A stretch of 64,000 nucleotides of DNA from Acidimicrobiales bacterium (GCA_033344915.1 JAWPML010000001.1:186001-250000); one strand, 5' to 3'. Positions 16,342 to 26,027 are shown, numbered from the stretch's first letter. Translations and numbers: made by a program. Notes: a model not told the origin generated them from the sequence alone.

Positions 16342-18014
16342 GTTTCCCCCTCGATGTGGAGGCCCTCGAGGACGGCGACGCGCAATGGGCCGATGTCACG
16401 GGCGACCCCGGAACCGTCACCCCGGTGGGCGACGATCGCGCGCAGCAGATCGATGTCGGCCTCCTCGAACGGACGCACCACGCCGTGCGGTGACACGATC
16501 ACGCCGTTGGCCAGTTGTGCCCATGTGCCCGGAGCGGCTGCGAGTTCGTCGAGTTGCGCCAACGTCGGTGCAGCGCAGGCGCGCCGGTGGGCGACGCACC
16601 CCCAGGCTTCGGTGATGGCTGTGTCGACGGCGGCGACGAGGTCGGCCGGAAGCGGCACCCACCCTCTGCGCAAGCCGATCAGCTGGATGAACTCGGCAAA
16701 CGAATCGTCGATGCTGCTGCCGATGCGGGCGATCAGCCAGAGATCGAGGTCGATCCCGACCTCGGCGGCGTCTTCCCAGAGCCCGCCTCTCGCGTCGGCG
16801 GTCGGGGGGCCGACCTCACGGAGCAGTCGGGCGAGCTGATGCTCACTGCCCCGGAGCGCCCGAGCGGCGATGGTCAGCTCCTCGCCGTGGGCCCGGCCAG
16901 ACCCGACCCCGCACGGGACCGTAGGCCACGAACCGACCTCATCCGCGAGCGGTCCGGCCACGTCCGACCTCACCACGACCACCGGTGTGGGTTCACGACC
17001 GGCCAGCGCGGCCTGCCCGACCGCGTTCGCCACGCGCAACACCTGGCCGACCAGATCGTCCTCACAGACCACCACGCCCTGACCAGCCCCCACCTCCGCG
17101 GCCGCCTCGAGGACGACCGCGCTCGCGCCGGCGCGGGTTGCCGCCGGGCCGACGCGATCGACCTCCCCTTCGTGCACGATCACCGCGTCGGCAGTCACCC
17201 CCCGCAGCGGGCGCTCGGCCATGACCGCTGACGCGTCGCCGCCGACCGCCACCGCGCAGACTCCGGCGCCGGTCAACGCCGCCTCGTCGCCCACCATCCG
17301 GGCCGGCCCCGACCCGACGGCGACGACCGCGTCAGCGGCGACGCTGTCGGGACGGCCGTCGAGAACCGGTCGGACCACCACGGCCGACCCGTCGATCGGA
17401 TGTGGTCCGCTCGACACTGCGACGGGCAACCCGTTGTCGTCCTGAGCTTCACCGAGGTGATCGTCCACGCCGGGCGCGACCCGGCGCATCACCAACACGG
17501 CCGGATCGACCGAGCTCAAGAGGTCGGCCGACCACAGCTCGACGGCGTCGTGATGGTGGCCCGCCGCCGAGTCGAGGAGCAGCCGCAGGAGCGAGAGGTC
17601 CCGGCGGGTGTATCGCTGCGCCACGAGCGTGCCGCCTGGATCCACGCTGCCGACGGCGTCGGCGAGGTGACCGAAGAACGCCGGATCGACGGCCCAACGC
17701 CGGACTCGGAGCACGTCGGCGAGAGCCACCCGTGTCGAGTCCTGGCCGCGTTGCACCGCAACCCGCATGGCGCGGACGATGCGATCCACCGGTCCGGCAA
17801 TGGCAGCGGAGAGCGAGTGGCCGCCTCGGTGGCGGACCAGCCTTCGGGCGAGGGCACGGCCCGCCGCCGCGGTGTCGCCGTCGAACCGGGCAGTCCACTC
17901 GGCGGGCGACACGCCGGCTTCGGCCGCGAGCCGGAGGTAGGCCTCGTCTGTTCGCTCCTTCCACGCGTGCTCGAGGGCCTCGTCCCGAGCGAGCGGTGTC
18001 TCGGTCGTGCTCAT
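16338..18014 (-). CDS. Unknown 558-residue protein, third gene of the overlapping operon
   Basis: No known domain is recognised. Residues 1-60 are helical and charged (ALEHAWKERTDEAYLRLAAEAG). The centre (about 180-390) is rich in Val, Ala and Gly with repeated hydrophobic strands (AVVVRPVL, ADAVVAVGSG, CAVAVGG, ASAVVLEAAAEVGAGQGVVV), like stacked alpha/beta or beta-strand units. The C-terminal 150 residues are mostly helical with several Trp. No signal peptide or membrane span is visible. It starts 4 nt before the end of the 150-residue partner gene and ends 4 nt into the next, so it is translated in a fixed ratio with them. Confidence 0.8.
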   Translation of the reverse strand: MSTTETPLARDEALEHAWKERTDEAYLRLAAEAGVSPAEWTARFDGDTAAAGRALARRLVRHRGGHSLSAAIAGPVDRIVRAMRVAVQRGQDSTRVALADVLRVRRWAVDPAFFGHLADAVGSVDPGGTLVAQRYTRRDLSLLRLLLDSAAGHHHDAVELWSADLLSSVDPAVLVMRRVAPGVDDHLGEAQDDNGLPVAVSSGPHPIDGSAVVVRPVLDGRPDSVAADAVVAVGSGPARMVGDEAALTGAGVCAVAVGGDASAVMAERPLRGVTADAVIVHEGEVDRVGPAATRAGASAVVLEAAAEVGAGQGVVVCEDDLVGQVLRVANAVGQAALAGREPTPVVVVRSDVAGPLADEVGSWPTVPCGVGSGRAHGEELTIAARALRGSEHQLARLLREVGPPTADARGGLWEDAAEVGIDLDLWLIARIGSSIDDSFAEFIQLIGLRRGWVPLPADLVAAVDTAITEAWGCVAHRRACAAPTLAQLDELAAAPGTWAQLANGVIVSPHGVVRPFEEADIDLLRAIVAHRGDGSGVARDIGPLRVAVLEGLHIEGET

Positions 18015-18463
18015 GGCGCGGCGTCCTCCTCGCCAAGTCCCGCATCGAAGTCGAACGTCATGTCAGGATCGGACGGCTCGCTCATGGCCAGGGCTCCGGA
18101 CTCGAAGAACGCGGCGCCGGCGTCGCCGAGCTCCTCGTCGGAGAGATCGGGCACCCGCCACTGGTTGGCGGCCATGTGGGCGACTGCGGCCTCGTCGACA
18201 GTCATCGGATGGCGGCGAACCAGCCCTCCCAGCTCGGCGGGCCAGCACCACACGCCGTCGGTCAGCACGCCTGCATCGAGCGGGAGGGGCCGATCCGGTT
18301 CGAACGGGTCGAAGCCCGGTGCGGGGATGTGGGCCAGGCGGTGACCGGCGTCGAGGTAGTCCGCGATCCTGGCGCGGTCCGGGTGGACCTGTGCGGAGAG
18401 CGCCATCGCCGCCGGCGGTTCTGTGCCGCCCAGCTCTGCGTAGAAACCCATCGTCTTGGTCAT
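18011..18463 (-). CDS. Putative immunity or partner protein of the Cys/His-domain membrane protein
   Basis: 150 residues. The core DAGHRLAHIPAPGFDPF...LTDGVWCWPAEL..LVRRH...VAHMAANQW resembles, from memory, small proteins encoded right after polymorphic toxin genes in actinobacteria. Its C-terminus is acidic (FDFDAGLGEEDAAP). ATG 18463 overlaps the stop of the large membrane protein gene by 4 nt, the tight coupling expected for toxin-immunity pairs. The immunity role is an inference from context and pattern, not a domain hit. Confidence 0.7.
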   Translation of the reverse strand: MTKTMGFYAELGGTEPPAAMALSAQVHPDRARIADYLDAGHRLAHIPAPGFDPFEPDRPLPLDAGVLTDGVWCWPAELGGLVRRHPMTVDEAAVAHMAANQWRVPDLSDEELGDAGAAFFESGALAMSEPSDPDMTFDFDAGLGEEDAAP

Positions 18464-20643
18464 GGCAGCTTCATCCATCCGAACCCATAGTTGACATAGC
18501 GCAGCACGCCGTTGGGATCGAAGGCCCGGTAGAACCCTGCTCCCTCGTGGGCGATGTAGCCCCGACCTTGCTGTGAGATCCCGATGATCAGGCGATCGGT
18601 GGGTGCCACCACCCACGTCTTCAGGTTCGCGGCGAGCGCTGCGCCCGTACCGTTGGATCCGCTGAAGCACGACATCAGCTGGATCGGCTGGCCCTCGCGC
18701 CAACCCGACCGCCGGACCTGGGCCGCAACCTTGCCGACAGTTGTCGGAACCCACGACGCATCGGCCGACCGCTGGACCACGAATCCGCTGTTCCTGGAAC
18801 CGTGGATGACCACCGGGTGTTGGCCACCCTTGGCCGTGTAGTAGCCGCCCATGTACATGCGGACGAAGCTCTGTTCCTCTGCGGCGGTGACCATCGCCGG
18901 CGTGGGGGTTCGGGCTGCACCGGCGGTCACGTCGTCGGCCAGCGTGGCCACCCCCCGTCCGCCGACCGCCGTGGCGCCGGCCCGAGCGGGACCTTTCCCG
19001 CCGGTGGCGATCATCCGGCCGGTGAGCGTCGACCGGTGCCAGGGCACGTGGGCGGCGCGGTTGATCCAGCCCGACAGCTTCCCCGCAGCGGCACCGCCGC
19101 TCAGTACGAGGCTCACGATCGCGAACGCGATGTCCTGCTTCTGGGCGATGTCCTGCACCTCCGCCCACTGTCGGAGCATCCCCTGGAGTTCGGTGGAGGC
19201 CGACATCACCTTCACGAACTTCTCGCGGAACAGTTCGACGGCCTCCAGATAGTCCTGGTACGCCTCCATCGCCGGTTCGAGCGCTTCGCGGACGGCCGCC
19301 TCGATCTGCTCCTGCACCCGGGTCTCGGCTGCCGACGCCTGCGCCCAGAGCTCGGAGGTCTCCTCGTCGCTCCGGCCGTCCACGGTCGCGGCGGACGGCG
19401 CGCCCAACGAGAAGAACGCGTCGAGGAAGTCATCGGCCGGGCCGCGATCGGTCGTTGCGACGGGCGCGGATGGTTCCTCCGGTGTTGTTTCGTGCCGCGA
19501 CCACCACCAGCCGAGTCCGGCGAGCAGTCCGCCGATCACGCCGACCGTGGGAAGCACCGGGAACCCACCACCGGCGTCTCCGCCATCGTCCGAGGTGGTG
19601 GCCGCACCGCTCGTGTCGCCGGTGGTGTCGGACCCACCGTCATCCGCTTCGGTCTCGGTGCCCCCGCTGTTCGTCTCGCTCCCACCACCCGGCACGAGGA
19701 CGACGCTGGTCTGGTCGTAGTAGCCGGAGGACAGCGGATCCGTCGAGGCGGCAGCGAACACCGTCACGGTCGATCCCGGCGGCACGTCCACGCCCGAGGC
19801 CGAGATGCATGCGGTCTGTCCGTCCTCGGACCAGTCCAGCGCAACGGCCGCGCTCTCCGAGATGCTCTCCGCGCCGTTGTTGGCGCCGGCGTCGAACGAG
19901 CCTTCGTTGTTGCGTACGGAAAGCGAGTACGAGGTGCCCTCCGGGGTCGTCACGGAGACCGACATGTCCCAGCGCGATGGCCCGCTGTCGAACAACTCCC
20001 GGCCGTTGCCCACCATTCGGACCTTGAACGTCGCGCGTCCGTCGACGAGTCCGGCGTACGAGATCGAACTGATGTCGATGCCGGCGAAGTCTGCCGATAT
20101 CTCCGGTCCGGCCTCGTTGCCCTCGTACGCGTCGATGACATCGAGTGAAGCGTCGCTCTCCTCGGCGCTCGGACCGATGTCACCCCCGCCCGCCGCGTAG
20201 GGCACGACGGGCGGAGGAGGCGGATTGTCGGAGCTGAACTCGACCGTCCCGTAGCAGCCCTCTGCGTCGCAGATCGTGGCGGTGGTCTCGCCCGCGGCGG
20301 TGGGTGTGACGGTGAACGTCACGTTGCCGTCCGCGTCGGTCACCCCCTCGAGGCGTTCCGTGGAACCGTCGGCGTGAACCACATCCAGGTAGACCGCTCG
20401 CCCCGAGATCGGTCCGTCGGAGTCGGTGAAGCACGCCGCCACGTCGAACGGGCTCGCGGCGGAGTTGCGCAGGACGTCGCTGCCGTCGCTACACGTTTGG
20501 CCCGGAATGAAGACGATGCCGACGTCCACCTCGTGGTTCGACGCCGCGGCCGGTGATCCGAGCGCCAGCAGCGCGAGCCCCGCCCCGGCAGCAATGATCG
20601 ACCGGTGCCAGATTCGTACGGTGAGTGTGCGCCTCGACCCCAT
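18460..20643 (-). CDS. Type I membrane protein with C-terminal Cys/His (C80- or toxin-like) domain
   Basis: 727 residues in order: a signal peptide (1-35, ending GSPAAAS); an extracytoplasmic region with Cys pairs and beta-rich Ig-like segments (about 36-290); a Ser/Thr/Gly/Asp-rich linker; one membrane span (about 360-383, VLPTVGVIGGLLAGLGWWW) followed by SRH; then a helical cytoplasmic region (about 430-530). The C-terminal domain has VVIHGSRNSG and IQLMSCFSGSNGTGAALA. A His strand and a Cys strand in this arrangement resemble CPD/C80-type cysteine peptidases and a domain seen in polymorphic toxins. ATG 20643 is preferred over the GTG at 20679 because it directly precedes the basic signal-peptide start. 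It is the first gene of the overlapping operon. Confidence 0.82.
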   Translation of the reverse strand: MGSRRTLTVRIWHRSIIAAGAGLALLALGSPAAASNHEVDVGIVFIPGQTCSDGSDVLRNSAASPFDVAACFTDSDGPISGRAVYLDVVHADGSTERLEGVTDADGNVTFTVTPTAAGETTATICDAEGCYGTVEFSSDNPPPPPVVPYAAGGGDIGPSAEESDASLDVIDAYEGNEAGPEISADFAGIDISSISYAGLVDGRATFKVRMVGNGRELFDSGPSRWDMSVSVTTPEGTSYSLSVRNNEGSFDAGANNGAESISESAAVALDWSEDGQTACISASGVDVPPGSTVTVFAAASTDPLSSGYYDQTSVVLVPGGGSETNSGGTETEADDGGSDTTGDTSGAATTSDDGGDAGGGFPVLPTVGVIGGLLAGLGWWWSRHETTPEEPSAPVATTDRGPADDFLDAFFSLGAPSAATVDGRSDEETSELWAQASAAETRVQEQIEAAVREALEPAMEAYQDYLEAVELFREKFVKVMSASTELQGMLRQWAEVQDIAQKQDIAFAIVSLVLSGGAAAGKLSGWINRAAHVPWHRSTLTGRMIATGGKGPARAGATAVGGRGVATLADDVTAGAARTPTPAMVTAAEEQSFVRMYMGGYYTAKGGQHPVVIHGSRNSGFVVQRSADASWVPTTVGKVAAQVRRSGWREGQPIQLMSCFSGSNGTGAALAANLKTWVVAPTDRLIIGISQQGRGYIAHEGAGFYRAFDPNGVLRYVNYGFGWMKLP

Positions 20644-20745
20644 GATCCCCCACGCGAGCGCGTCGATCGACGGTACCACTCATCCCTGAACCGGTCTCCG
20701 GAGCCCCTTCCGTGTCCCCGTCGAGAAGCGCGGGCAGCGTGGTCG

Positions 20746-21453
20746 TCAGCCGAGCTCGGCGGACAAGGCGGTGAGGATGTCTGTGGCGACGGCCGCGCCG
20801 GCGGCGGCGTCCATGCGTTCTTCGAGCTCCTCCGCACTGTCCGCGAGGCCGCCGGACGCGAAGTCCGGGGAGACCTGCACGGTGATCAGGTTGGTGCCGT
20901 CGTGGGTGATGGCCCGGTAGGAGTTGGTGGTGGCCCGGCTGCCGCCGTCGTCGACGAAGCTCCGGAAGTAGATGACCAGCGCGGTCCGTCCGGCGAGCTC
21001 GACCGGACCGATCTCCTCGATGAGGTCGGGGTTCTCGATGTGCACGGTCGCCAGGAGACTGCGGGCGTTCTCGCGGCGCTGCTCGTCGATCTCGGCGGTG
21101 AGGTCGGTGCAGACGAACGGGTCGCACGCCTGGAAGGTGACGAGCGCGGACAGGGCGACCGGCCCGGCCGGCGTGTCCTCGATGTGCTTCACGGTGGCGT
21201 TGCCGAACTCGGACACGTTGCCGCTCTCGAGCGTGTAGCCGTCGATCTCGATGGCCACCGGCCGTTCGAGGTCGGCGTCGGTCCACGCCGTGCCCGTCGC
21301 GTCGGCGTCGCCGCCATCACCGGTCGGTTCGACCGTGCCGTCGGTGTCGGCGGTGCTGTCGTCACCGCCGCAGGCACCGAGGGCGAGGCCGCCGATGGCG
21401 ACCATCGCCACGAGTCGGGTGAACGGTGATGTTTTGCGCTGCTTCTCAGTCAT
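20746..21453 (-). CDS. Lipoprotein of unknown function
   Basis: 235 residues. The signal peptide ends in the lipobox LGAC, with Cys28 as the lipid-modified residue, followed by a low-complexity Asp/Thr/Gly linker. The mature domain (about 65-235) is a beta/alpha fold with one Cys pair (CDPFVC). Its leader strongly resembles that of the lipoprotein at 27.9-29.3 kb. It lies 103 nt before the membrane-protein operon, on the same strand, and may be cotranscribed with it. No family is recognised. Confidence 0.8.
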   Translation of the reverse strand: MTEKQRKTSPFTRLVAMVAIGGLALGACGGDDSTADTDGTVEPTGDGGDADATGTAWTDADLERPVAIEIDGYTLESGNVSEFGNATVKHIEDTPAGPVALSALVTFQACDPFVCTDLTAEIDEQRRENARSLLATVHIENPDLIEEIGPVELAGRTALVIYFRSFVDDGGSRATTNSYRAITHDGTNLITVQVSPDFASGGLADSAEELEERMDAAAGAAVATDILTALSAELG

Positions 21454-21519
21454 CGCCTGAAGGTAGTCCCGACGGTGACGGGTGCGATCGATGCCGGATG
21501 AGCGCCGGCGAGTTCGCGC

Positions 21520-23610
21520 TCAGCGGCGGCCCTCCACGCACGACCTCGAGTAGTCCGCCAGCCGTTCGGCCCCGCTGACCAGACCCTTCACGCGAGCTCG
21601 TGCGCCGGCGAACAGTGAGACCGCCTCCGCCACCACGTCCTCCTCGGCCCGGCCCCGTCCGGCCTCGATGTTGCCCCGGATCGTCGCGGTCATCTGCTCC
21701 TCTTCCTCGCGCTCGTCGGTGGCGGTGCGGCGATCCGGCTGGGGGACCCACTGGCCGTCGACGCAGCGTTCGAGCCGCTCGCAGCTGGCGAGGACGTGGC
21801 GGACCCGAAACGTCAGCGTGATCGTGATCTGCTGGACGGCGCCGGCCCCGACCGTTTCCCAGATCGCGGCGAGGCCCCGCTCGCCGGAGAACGCGTCGCG
21901 GAACTCCTCGTTCGTGGTCGACGCGAGCGTGTTGACCGTCACCGAGCGGGACTGTCCCCGCGGGTCGAGGGTGGTGAAGCTGCTCGCATCGAGGCTGCCG
22001 AGACGGTCGAACCGCCGGGTCCCCGCGATCAGAGCGAGCCGGATGTCGACCCGCCCGTCGCGGCCCGGCACCTGGAACGGGTGGGGACCGTCGTAGGCCA
22101 TCCACCGCTCGTCCCCCTCGGTGCACCGCCGGTCGGGGTCGGACGGATCGGGGTCGGGCTGACCGCGGCCCACAGGCGCGGGTTCGCCGACGGGCGCGGG
22201 CTCGTCGCCGGGCGTCGGCGTGGCCGGCTGTTCGGCCGGTGGGGCCGGCGGGGGAGCGGCGGCGTCGGCGGCCTGGCCGAGGCATTCGTCGAGCTGACGC
22301 TTGGTGTCGGTCGCTCGCGCGCAGGCGTCCTGCTCGGCCGTCCGGGCCTCGGCCAGGCGCCGTCCGAGGTCCTCGGTCTCGGCCTCGGCGGCCTGTGCGG
22401 CGCGCTCCAGGTTCTCCACCCGTTGCCGATGGGCCCGGCGCCGCTCGTCGCGCCATTCCGGAGTCGCCTGTTCGTTCCACGCGTCCTCGGCATTCTTGGC
22501 CGTCTCGGGGGAGGGGTCCGCCAGATAGGCGTCCCACGCCGCCCCGGCCGCCTCGCGCCGGAACTCGAGGTCGAGTTGGCTGAGCGACGTGCCGTCGGGA
22601 AGCTCGACCCGGGTCTCCTCCGAGGGGAGCCCGTCGAGCTCGCGGCGGGCCCGATCCCTTCGTTCGACGGCGTCGTCGAACTGACGGCTCAGCCCCTCCG
22701 ACGCCGTACGACGCCGGTCGCAGTCCCGCTGGGCGGCCTTCCAGGCCGCCATGAGCTCCTCGCAGCCTCCCGAACGGGTGAGCTCCTCGATGTCCTCCCC
22801 GGCCAGCGGCGGCGGGGCGACGTATTTCGGCTCGGGGTCGCCGTCGCCGGGCGGCTCGCCCCGGTCGGACCCGCCGATGCGAGGCGTCTTGCCCCGTCGC
22901 CAGAGGTAGATCACGGGCACGGAACCCGCAAACAACACGATGACGATCACGGCCCACGGGAACCCGCCGCTGTCGTCGCCGCCCGTCGTGGGCTCCGTGG
23001 TCGCGACGTCGCCCGTGGTGGGCTCGTCGGGCGGGAGCGAGCTCGTCCGGTCCTGCGGGTCTTCGACCGGGCCAGGTTCCGGGGGCGCCAGGAGATCGAG
23101 GATCGCGGGGTCGACGGCCAGCTCGAACTGGAGCGGCGGAATCTGACTCGTGATCGTGCCCTCGGCGCGGTCGAGGCGGGCGACGAATCGTCCCTCGTCG
23201 GGGTCGAAGGTCCGGGTGAACTCGACGTTCTCGCAGGCGCCGACCGTCTGCTCGACGACCTCGAGGTACTCGCCGGTGAACTGTCCGGTCGCCGGATCGA
23301 ACTCGCCTGCGACCGTCCACTCGTGGCTGGAGTCGAAGCGGCACTCCCGGTCGCGGAAGTCGTGGCCGATCGACAGCGACACCGAGGCCTCGAACGGCCC
23401 CCCGGCGGTGTCGAATCTCAGCGTCACGATGTTGGTCGTCACCGATTCGTCGACCACGGAAGTCGACAAGGGCTCGTACGCGAGCGGGCCCTCGACCACC
23501 GCTGGGTCGGCGGCGGCCGGCTTCGCGGAGGCGAGGATCGCCGCGATCGCGACCGCCGTCGCCAGGGCGGCCCGGCCGGACGTGCGCAGAACGCGGCGTG
23601 GACGCAACAT
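21520..23610 (-). CDS. Type I membrane protein with cytoplasmic coiled coil (paralogue of the 61-kb protein)
   Basis: 696 residues: a signal peptide (1-34, ending PAAAD), a beta-rich ectodomain with Cys residues (35-180), a Thr/Pro/Asp linker, a single membrane span (about 212-235, FPWAVIVIVLFAGSVPVIYLW) with RRGK after it, then a long charged coiled coil (about 265-440). A Pro/Glu-rich spacer follows, and a C-terminal domain starts at CTEGDERW and ends SRSCVEGRR. The same order and a recognisably related C-terminal domain occur in the 61.3-63.3-kb protein. The coiled coil lies on the cytoplasmic side, an uncommon topology in bacteria. The function is unknown; a structural or mechanosensing role is possible. 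Confidence 0.82.
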   Translation of the reverse strand: MLRPRRVLRTSGRAALATAVAIAAILASAKPAAADPAVVEGPLAYEPLSTSVVDESVTTNIVTLRFDTAGGPFEASVSLSIGHDFRDRECRFDSSHEWTVAGEFDPATGQFTGEYLEVVEQTVGACENVEFTRTFDPDEGRFVARLDRAEGTITSQIPPLQFELAVDPAILDLLAPPEPGPVEDPQDRTSSLPPDEPTTGDVATTEPTTGGDDSGGFPWAVIVIVLFAGSVPVIYLWRRGKTPRIGGSDRGEPPGDGDPEPKYVAPPPLAGEDIEELTRSGGCEELMAAWKAAQRDCDRRRTASEGLSRQFDDAVERRDRARRELDGLPSEETRVELPDGTSLSQLDLEFRREAAGAAWDAYLADPSPETAKNAEDAWNEQATPEWRDERRRAHRQRVENLERAAQAAEAETEDLGRRLAEARTAEQDACARATDTKRQLDECLGQAADAAAPPPAPPAEQPATPTPGDEPAPVGEPAPVGRGQPDPDPSDPDRRCTEGDERWMAYDGPHPFQVPGRDGRVDIRLALIAGTRRFDRLGSLDASSFTTLDPRGQSRSVTVNTLASTTNEEFRDAFSGERGLAAIWETVGAGAVQQITITLTFRVRHVLASCERLERCVDGQWVPQPDRRTATDEREEEEQMTATIRGNIEAGRGRAEEDVVAEAVSLFAGARARVKGLVSGAERLADYSRSCVEGRR

Positions 23611-23685
23611 CGATCCTCCCGAGTGGTTGCGTCCCGCCAGACTAGTGACATCCGTTCGCGGCGTCCGGGCCGGTCTGCCTGCTTT

Positions 23686-23705
23686 GTGAGTGAGCGCTCA
23701 CTCAC
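23686..23705. promoter_or_regulatory. Perfect 20-bp palindromic operator of the ABC-exporter operon
   Basis: GTGAGTGAGCGCTCACTCAC is a perfect 20-bp palindrome 13 bp before the TetR start. Motifs with TGAGTGAGCGCTCACTCA are typical of TetR proteins that control multidrug exporters. It should autoregulate the TetR-ABC-ABC operon. Confidence 0.85.
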
Positions 23706-23718
23706 TAAGGTGTTGGTC

Positions 23719-24294
23719 ATGTCGCCCGCCACCTCTGTATCCGCACGGCGGGCCGCGGCCATGCCGGCGGAGCAACGACGAGCCGCGATCGTGGAGGCGG
23801 TTCGGCCCCTGCTGATCGAGCACGGCGAACGAGTCACCACCCGCCAGATCGCCGAAGCGGCGGGCATCGCCGAGGGCACGATCTTCCGGGTGTTCGCGGA
23901 CAAGGACGAACTGCTCGCCGCCGCCCTCGACGCGGCCGTCGATCCCGCCGTGCTGGAAGCCGCCCTCGCCGCGATCGACGCCGACGCGCCGTTCGAGCAG
24001 CGGATCATCGAGGCCACGGCCGCCGTGCAACGCCGCGTCGCCGACGTCTGGCTCCTCGTCTCGAACCTTCCGCCCCGATTCCATGATCGCCTTCCCGGTC
24101 CGTTCGGTCCCGCCGACTCGCTCACGTCCCTCTTCGTCGGGGAGGAGGATCGGCTGTCGGTCGAGCCCGCCGCCGCGGCCCGCATGCTGCGGGCGCTGAC
24201 GCTGTCGCTCAGCCATCCGATGCTCGCCCAGGATCCGACCTCGGCCGAGGAGATCGCCCACGTCCTGCTGCACGGGATCGAGAAGACCCCGTGA
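23719..24294 (+). CDS. TetR-family repressor of an ABC exporter
   Basis: 191 residues. The HTH lies at about residues 20-65 (RRAAIVEAVRPLLIEHGERVTTRQIAEAAGIAEGTIFRVFADKDELL). ATG 23719 is used; an in-frame GTG lies three codons upstream. The stop overlaps the first exporter gene by 4 nt (GTGA), so regulator and transporter are made together. The upstream 20-bp palindrome is its likely binding site. The longer open frame extending back to 21.8 kb is a shadow of the minus-strand gene. Confidence 0.9.
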   Translation: MSPATSVSARRAAAMPAEQRRAAIVEAVRPLLIEHGERVTTRQIAEAAGIAEGTIFRVFADKDELLAAALDAAVDPAVLEAALAAIDADAPFEQRIIEATAAVQRRVADVWLLVSNLPPRFHDRLPGPFGPADSLTSLFVGEEDRLSVEPAAAARMLRALTLSLSHPMLAQDPTSAEEIAHVLLHGIEKTP

Positions 24295-26027
24295 GCCTGC
24301 GCCGGCTGCTCGTCCGCAACCTCGCGCCGTACCGGAAGATTCTCGGGCTCGTCGTCGTGCTCCAGACGATCCAGACGTTCGCCAGCCTCACCCTGCCGAG
24401 CCTCAACTCCGACCTGATCAACAACGGCGTGCTCACCGGCGACAACGGCTACATCCGCCGCACCGGCGTCGTGATGATGGGGTTCACCGCCCTCCAGATC
24501 GTGTTCGCCGTCGTCGCGATCTTCTTCGGGGCGAGGGTCGCAATGCGGTTCGGACGCGATCTACGGCGCGACCTGTTCGGGCGGGTCAACGCGTTCTCGA
24601 CCCGCGAGGTCGGCACGTTCGGCGCGCCCTCGCTCATCACCCGAATCACCAACGACGTCCAGCAGGTGCAGATGCTCGTCGTGCTGACCACGACGCTGAT
24701 GATCACGGCCCCGCTGACGATGGTGATCGGCATCGTGCTCGCCACCCGTGAGGATGTGGGCCTCTCGTGGGTTCTCGTGGTCTCGATGCCGGCCGTGGCT
24801 GTCGTGCTGGGCTCCATCGTCAGTCGGATGGTCCCCGCCTTCGACCTCATGCAGGTCCGAATCGACCGGGTCAACGGCGTCCTGCGCGAGCAGATCACCG
24901 GGGTCCGGGTCGTGCGGGCGTTCGTGCGCGAGCCGGAGGAGGCCGAGCGCTTCGCCGGCGCCAACGCGGACCTGACCGCCACGTCGTTGCGGGCCGGGCG
25001 CCTCATGGCGGCGATGTTCCCGACCATCATGTTCACCATCAACGCCGCGAGCGTCGGCGTGCTGTGGATCGGTGCCGATCGCGTCGGCGCAGGCGAGACC
25101 CAGATCGGCTCGGTCGTCGCCTACCTCAGCTACCTCGTGCAGATCCTCATGGCGGTGGCGATGTCGACCTTCGTCCTCAGCCAGGTGCCCCGGGCGTCGG
25201 TTGCTGCCGGCCGCATCATGGAGGTGCTGGAAACCGACACGACGGTGACCCCGCCGAGCGACCCGGTCACCGCACTCCGCGAACGGGCCACGCTCGAGTT
25301 CCGCGACGTGGGCTTCCACTACGCAGGCGCCGCTCGGCCGGTGCTCCACGATCTCGGTTTCCGGGTCGGCCCCGGCGAGACCACCGGCATCATCGGCAGC
25401 ACCGGCGCGGGCAAGACCACGCTGATGAACCTGATTCCTCGGCTCTTCGATGCGACGTCCGGATCCGTGCTCGTCGGGGGTGTCGACGTGCGTGAACTCG
25501 ACCCGGGCCTCCTGGCCCGCACCGTCGCCTACGCACCCCAGCGGCCCTACCTGTTCTCCGGCACGGTTGCGTCCAACCTCCGGTTCGGTCGCCCCGACGC
25601 CACGGACGAGGAACTCTGGGCCGCGCTCGAGGTCGCCCAGGCGGCCGACTTCGTCCAGGCCATGCCCGACGGCATCGACAGCTCGATCAGCCAGGGCGGC
25701 ACCAACGTGTCCGGCGGACAGCGTCAACGGCTCACCATCGCCCGGGCCCTCGTGGTCGATCCGCAGATCTACGTGTTCGACGATTCGTTCTCGGCCCTCG
25801 ACGTGGCCACCGCGGCTCGGCTCAACGCCGCGCTCCGTCCCCACACCGCCGACGCCGCGGTGGTCGTCGTCGCCCAACGCGTGTCGACCATCGTCGACGC
25901 GGATCAGATCCTCGTGCTGGAAGACGGCGCCCTGGTCGGTCGGGGTACCCACGACGAGCTGGTGGCCGACTGTCCGACCTACGCAGAGATCGTGGAATCG
26001 CAGCTCGGCGAGGGGGCCGCGGCATGA
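24291..26027 (+). CDS. ABC exporter half-transporter, degenerate-site subunit
   Basis: 578 residues: six membrane helices in the N-terminal half, then a nucleotide-binding domain. Walker A GSTGAGKTT is at about 369-377, the signature VSGGQRQR at about 472, and Walker B IYVFDDSFSALD at about 493-504. The residue after the Walker B Asp is Asp instead of the catalytic Glu. This is the mark of the non-hydrolysing site in heterodimeric exporters such as TM287/288 and BmrCD. It pairs with the next gene, which has the canonical Glu. It probably exports lipophilic compounds sensed by the TetR. Confidence 0.92.
   Translation: MSLRRLLVRNLAPYRKILGLVVVLQTIQTFASLTLPSLNSDLINNGVLTGDNGYIRRTGVVMMGFTALQIVFAVVAIFFGARVAMRFGRDLRRDLFGRVNAFSTREVGTFGAPSLITRITNDVQQVQMLVVLTTTLMITAPLTMVIGIVLATREDVGLSWVLVVSMPAVAVVLGSIVSRMVPAFDLMQVRIDRVNGVLREQITGVRVVRAFVREPEEAERFAGANADLTATSLRAGRLMAAMFPTIMFTINAASVGVLWIGADRVGAGETQIGSVVAYLSYLVQILMAVAMSTFVLSQVPRASVAAGRIMEVLETDTTVTPPSDPVTALRERATLEFRDVGFHYAGAARPVLHDLGFRVGPGETTGIIGSTGAGKTTLMNLIPRLFDATSGSVLVGGVDVRELDPGLLARTVAYAPQRPYLFSGTVASNLRFGRPDATDEELWAALEVAQAADFVQAMPDGIDSSISQGGTNVSGGQRQRLTIARALVVDPQIYVFDDSFSALDVATAARLNAALRPHTADAAVVVVAQRVSTIVDADQILVLEDGALVGRGTHDELVADCPTYAEIVESQLGEGAAA

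Noticed and set aside
21796-23718. Long upstream extension of the TetR gene
   Set aside because: This part is antisense to the type I membrane protein; the palindromic operator and ATG at 23719 fix the true start.
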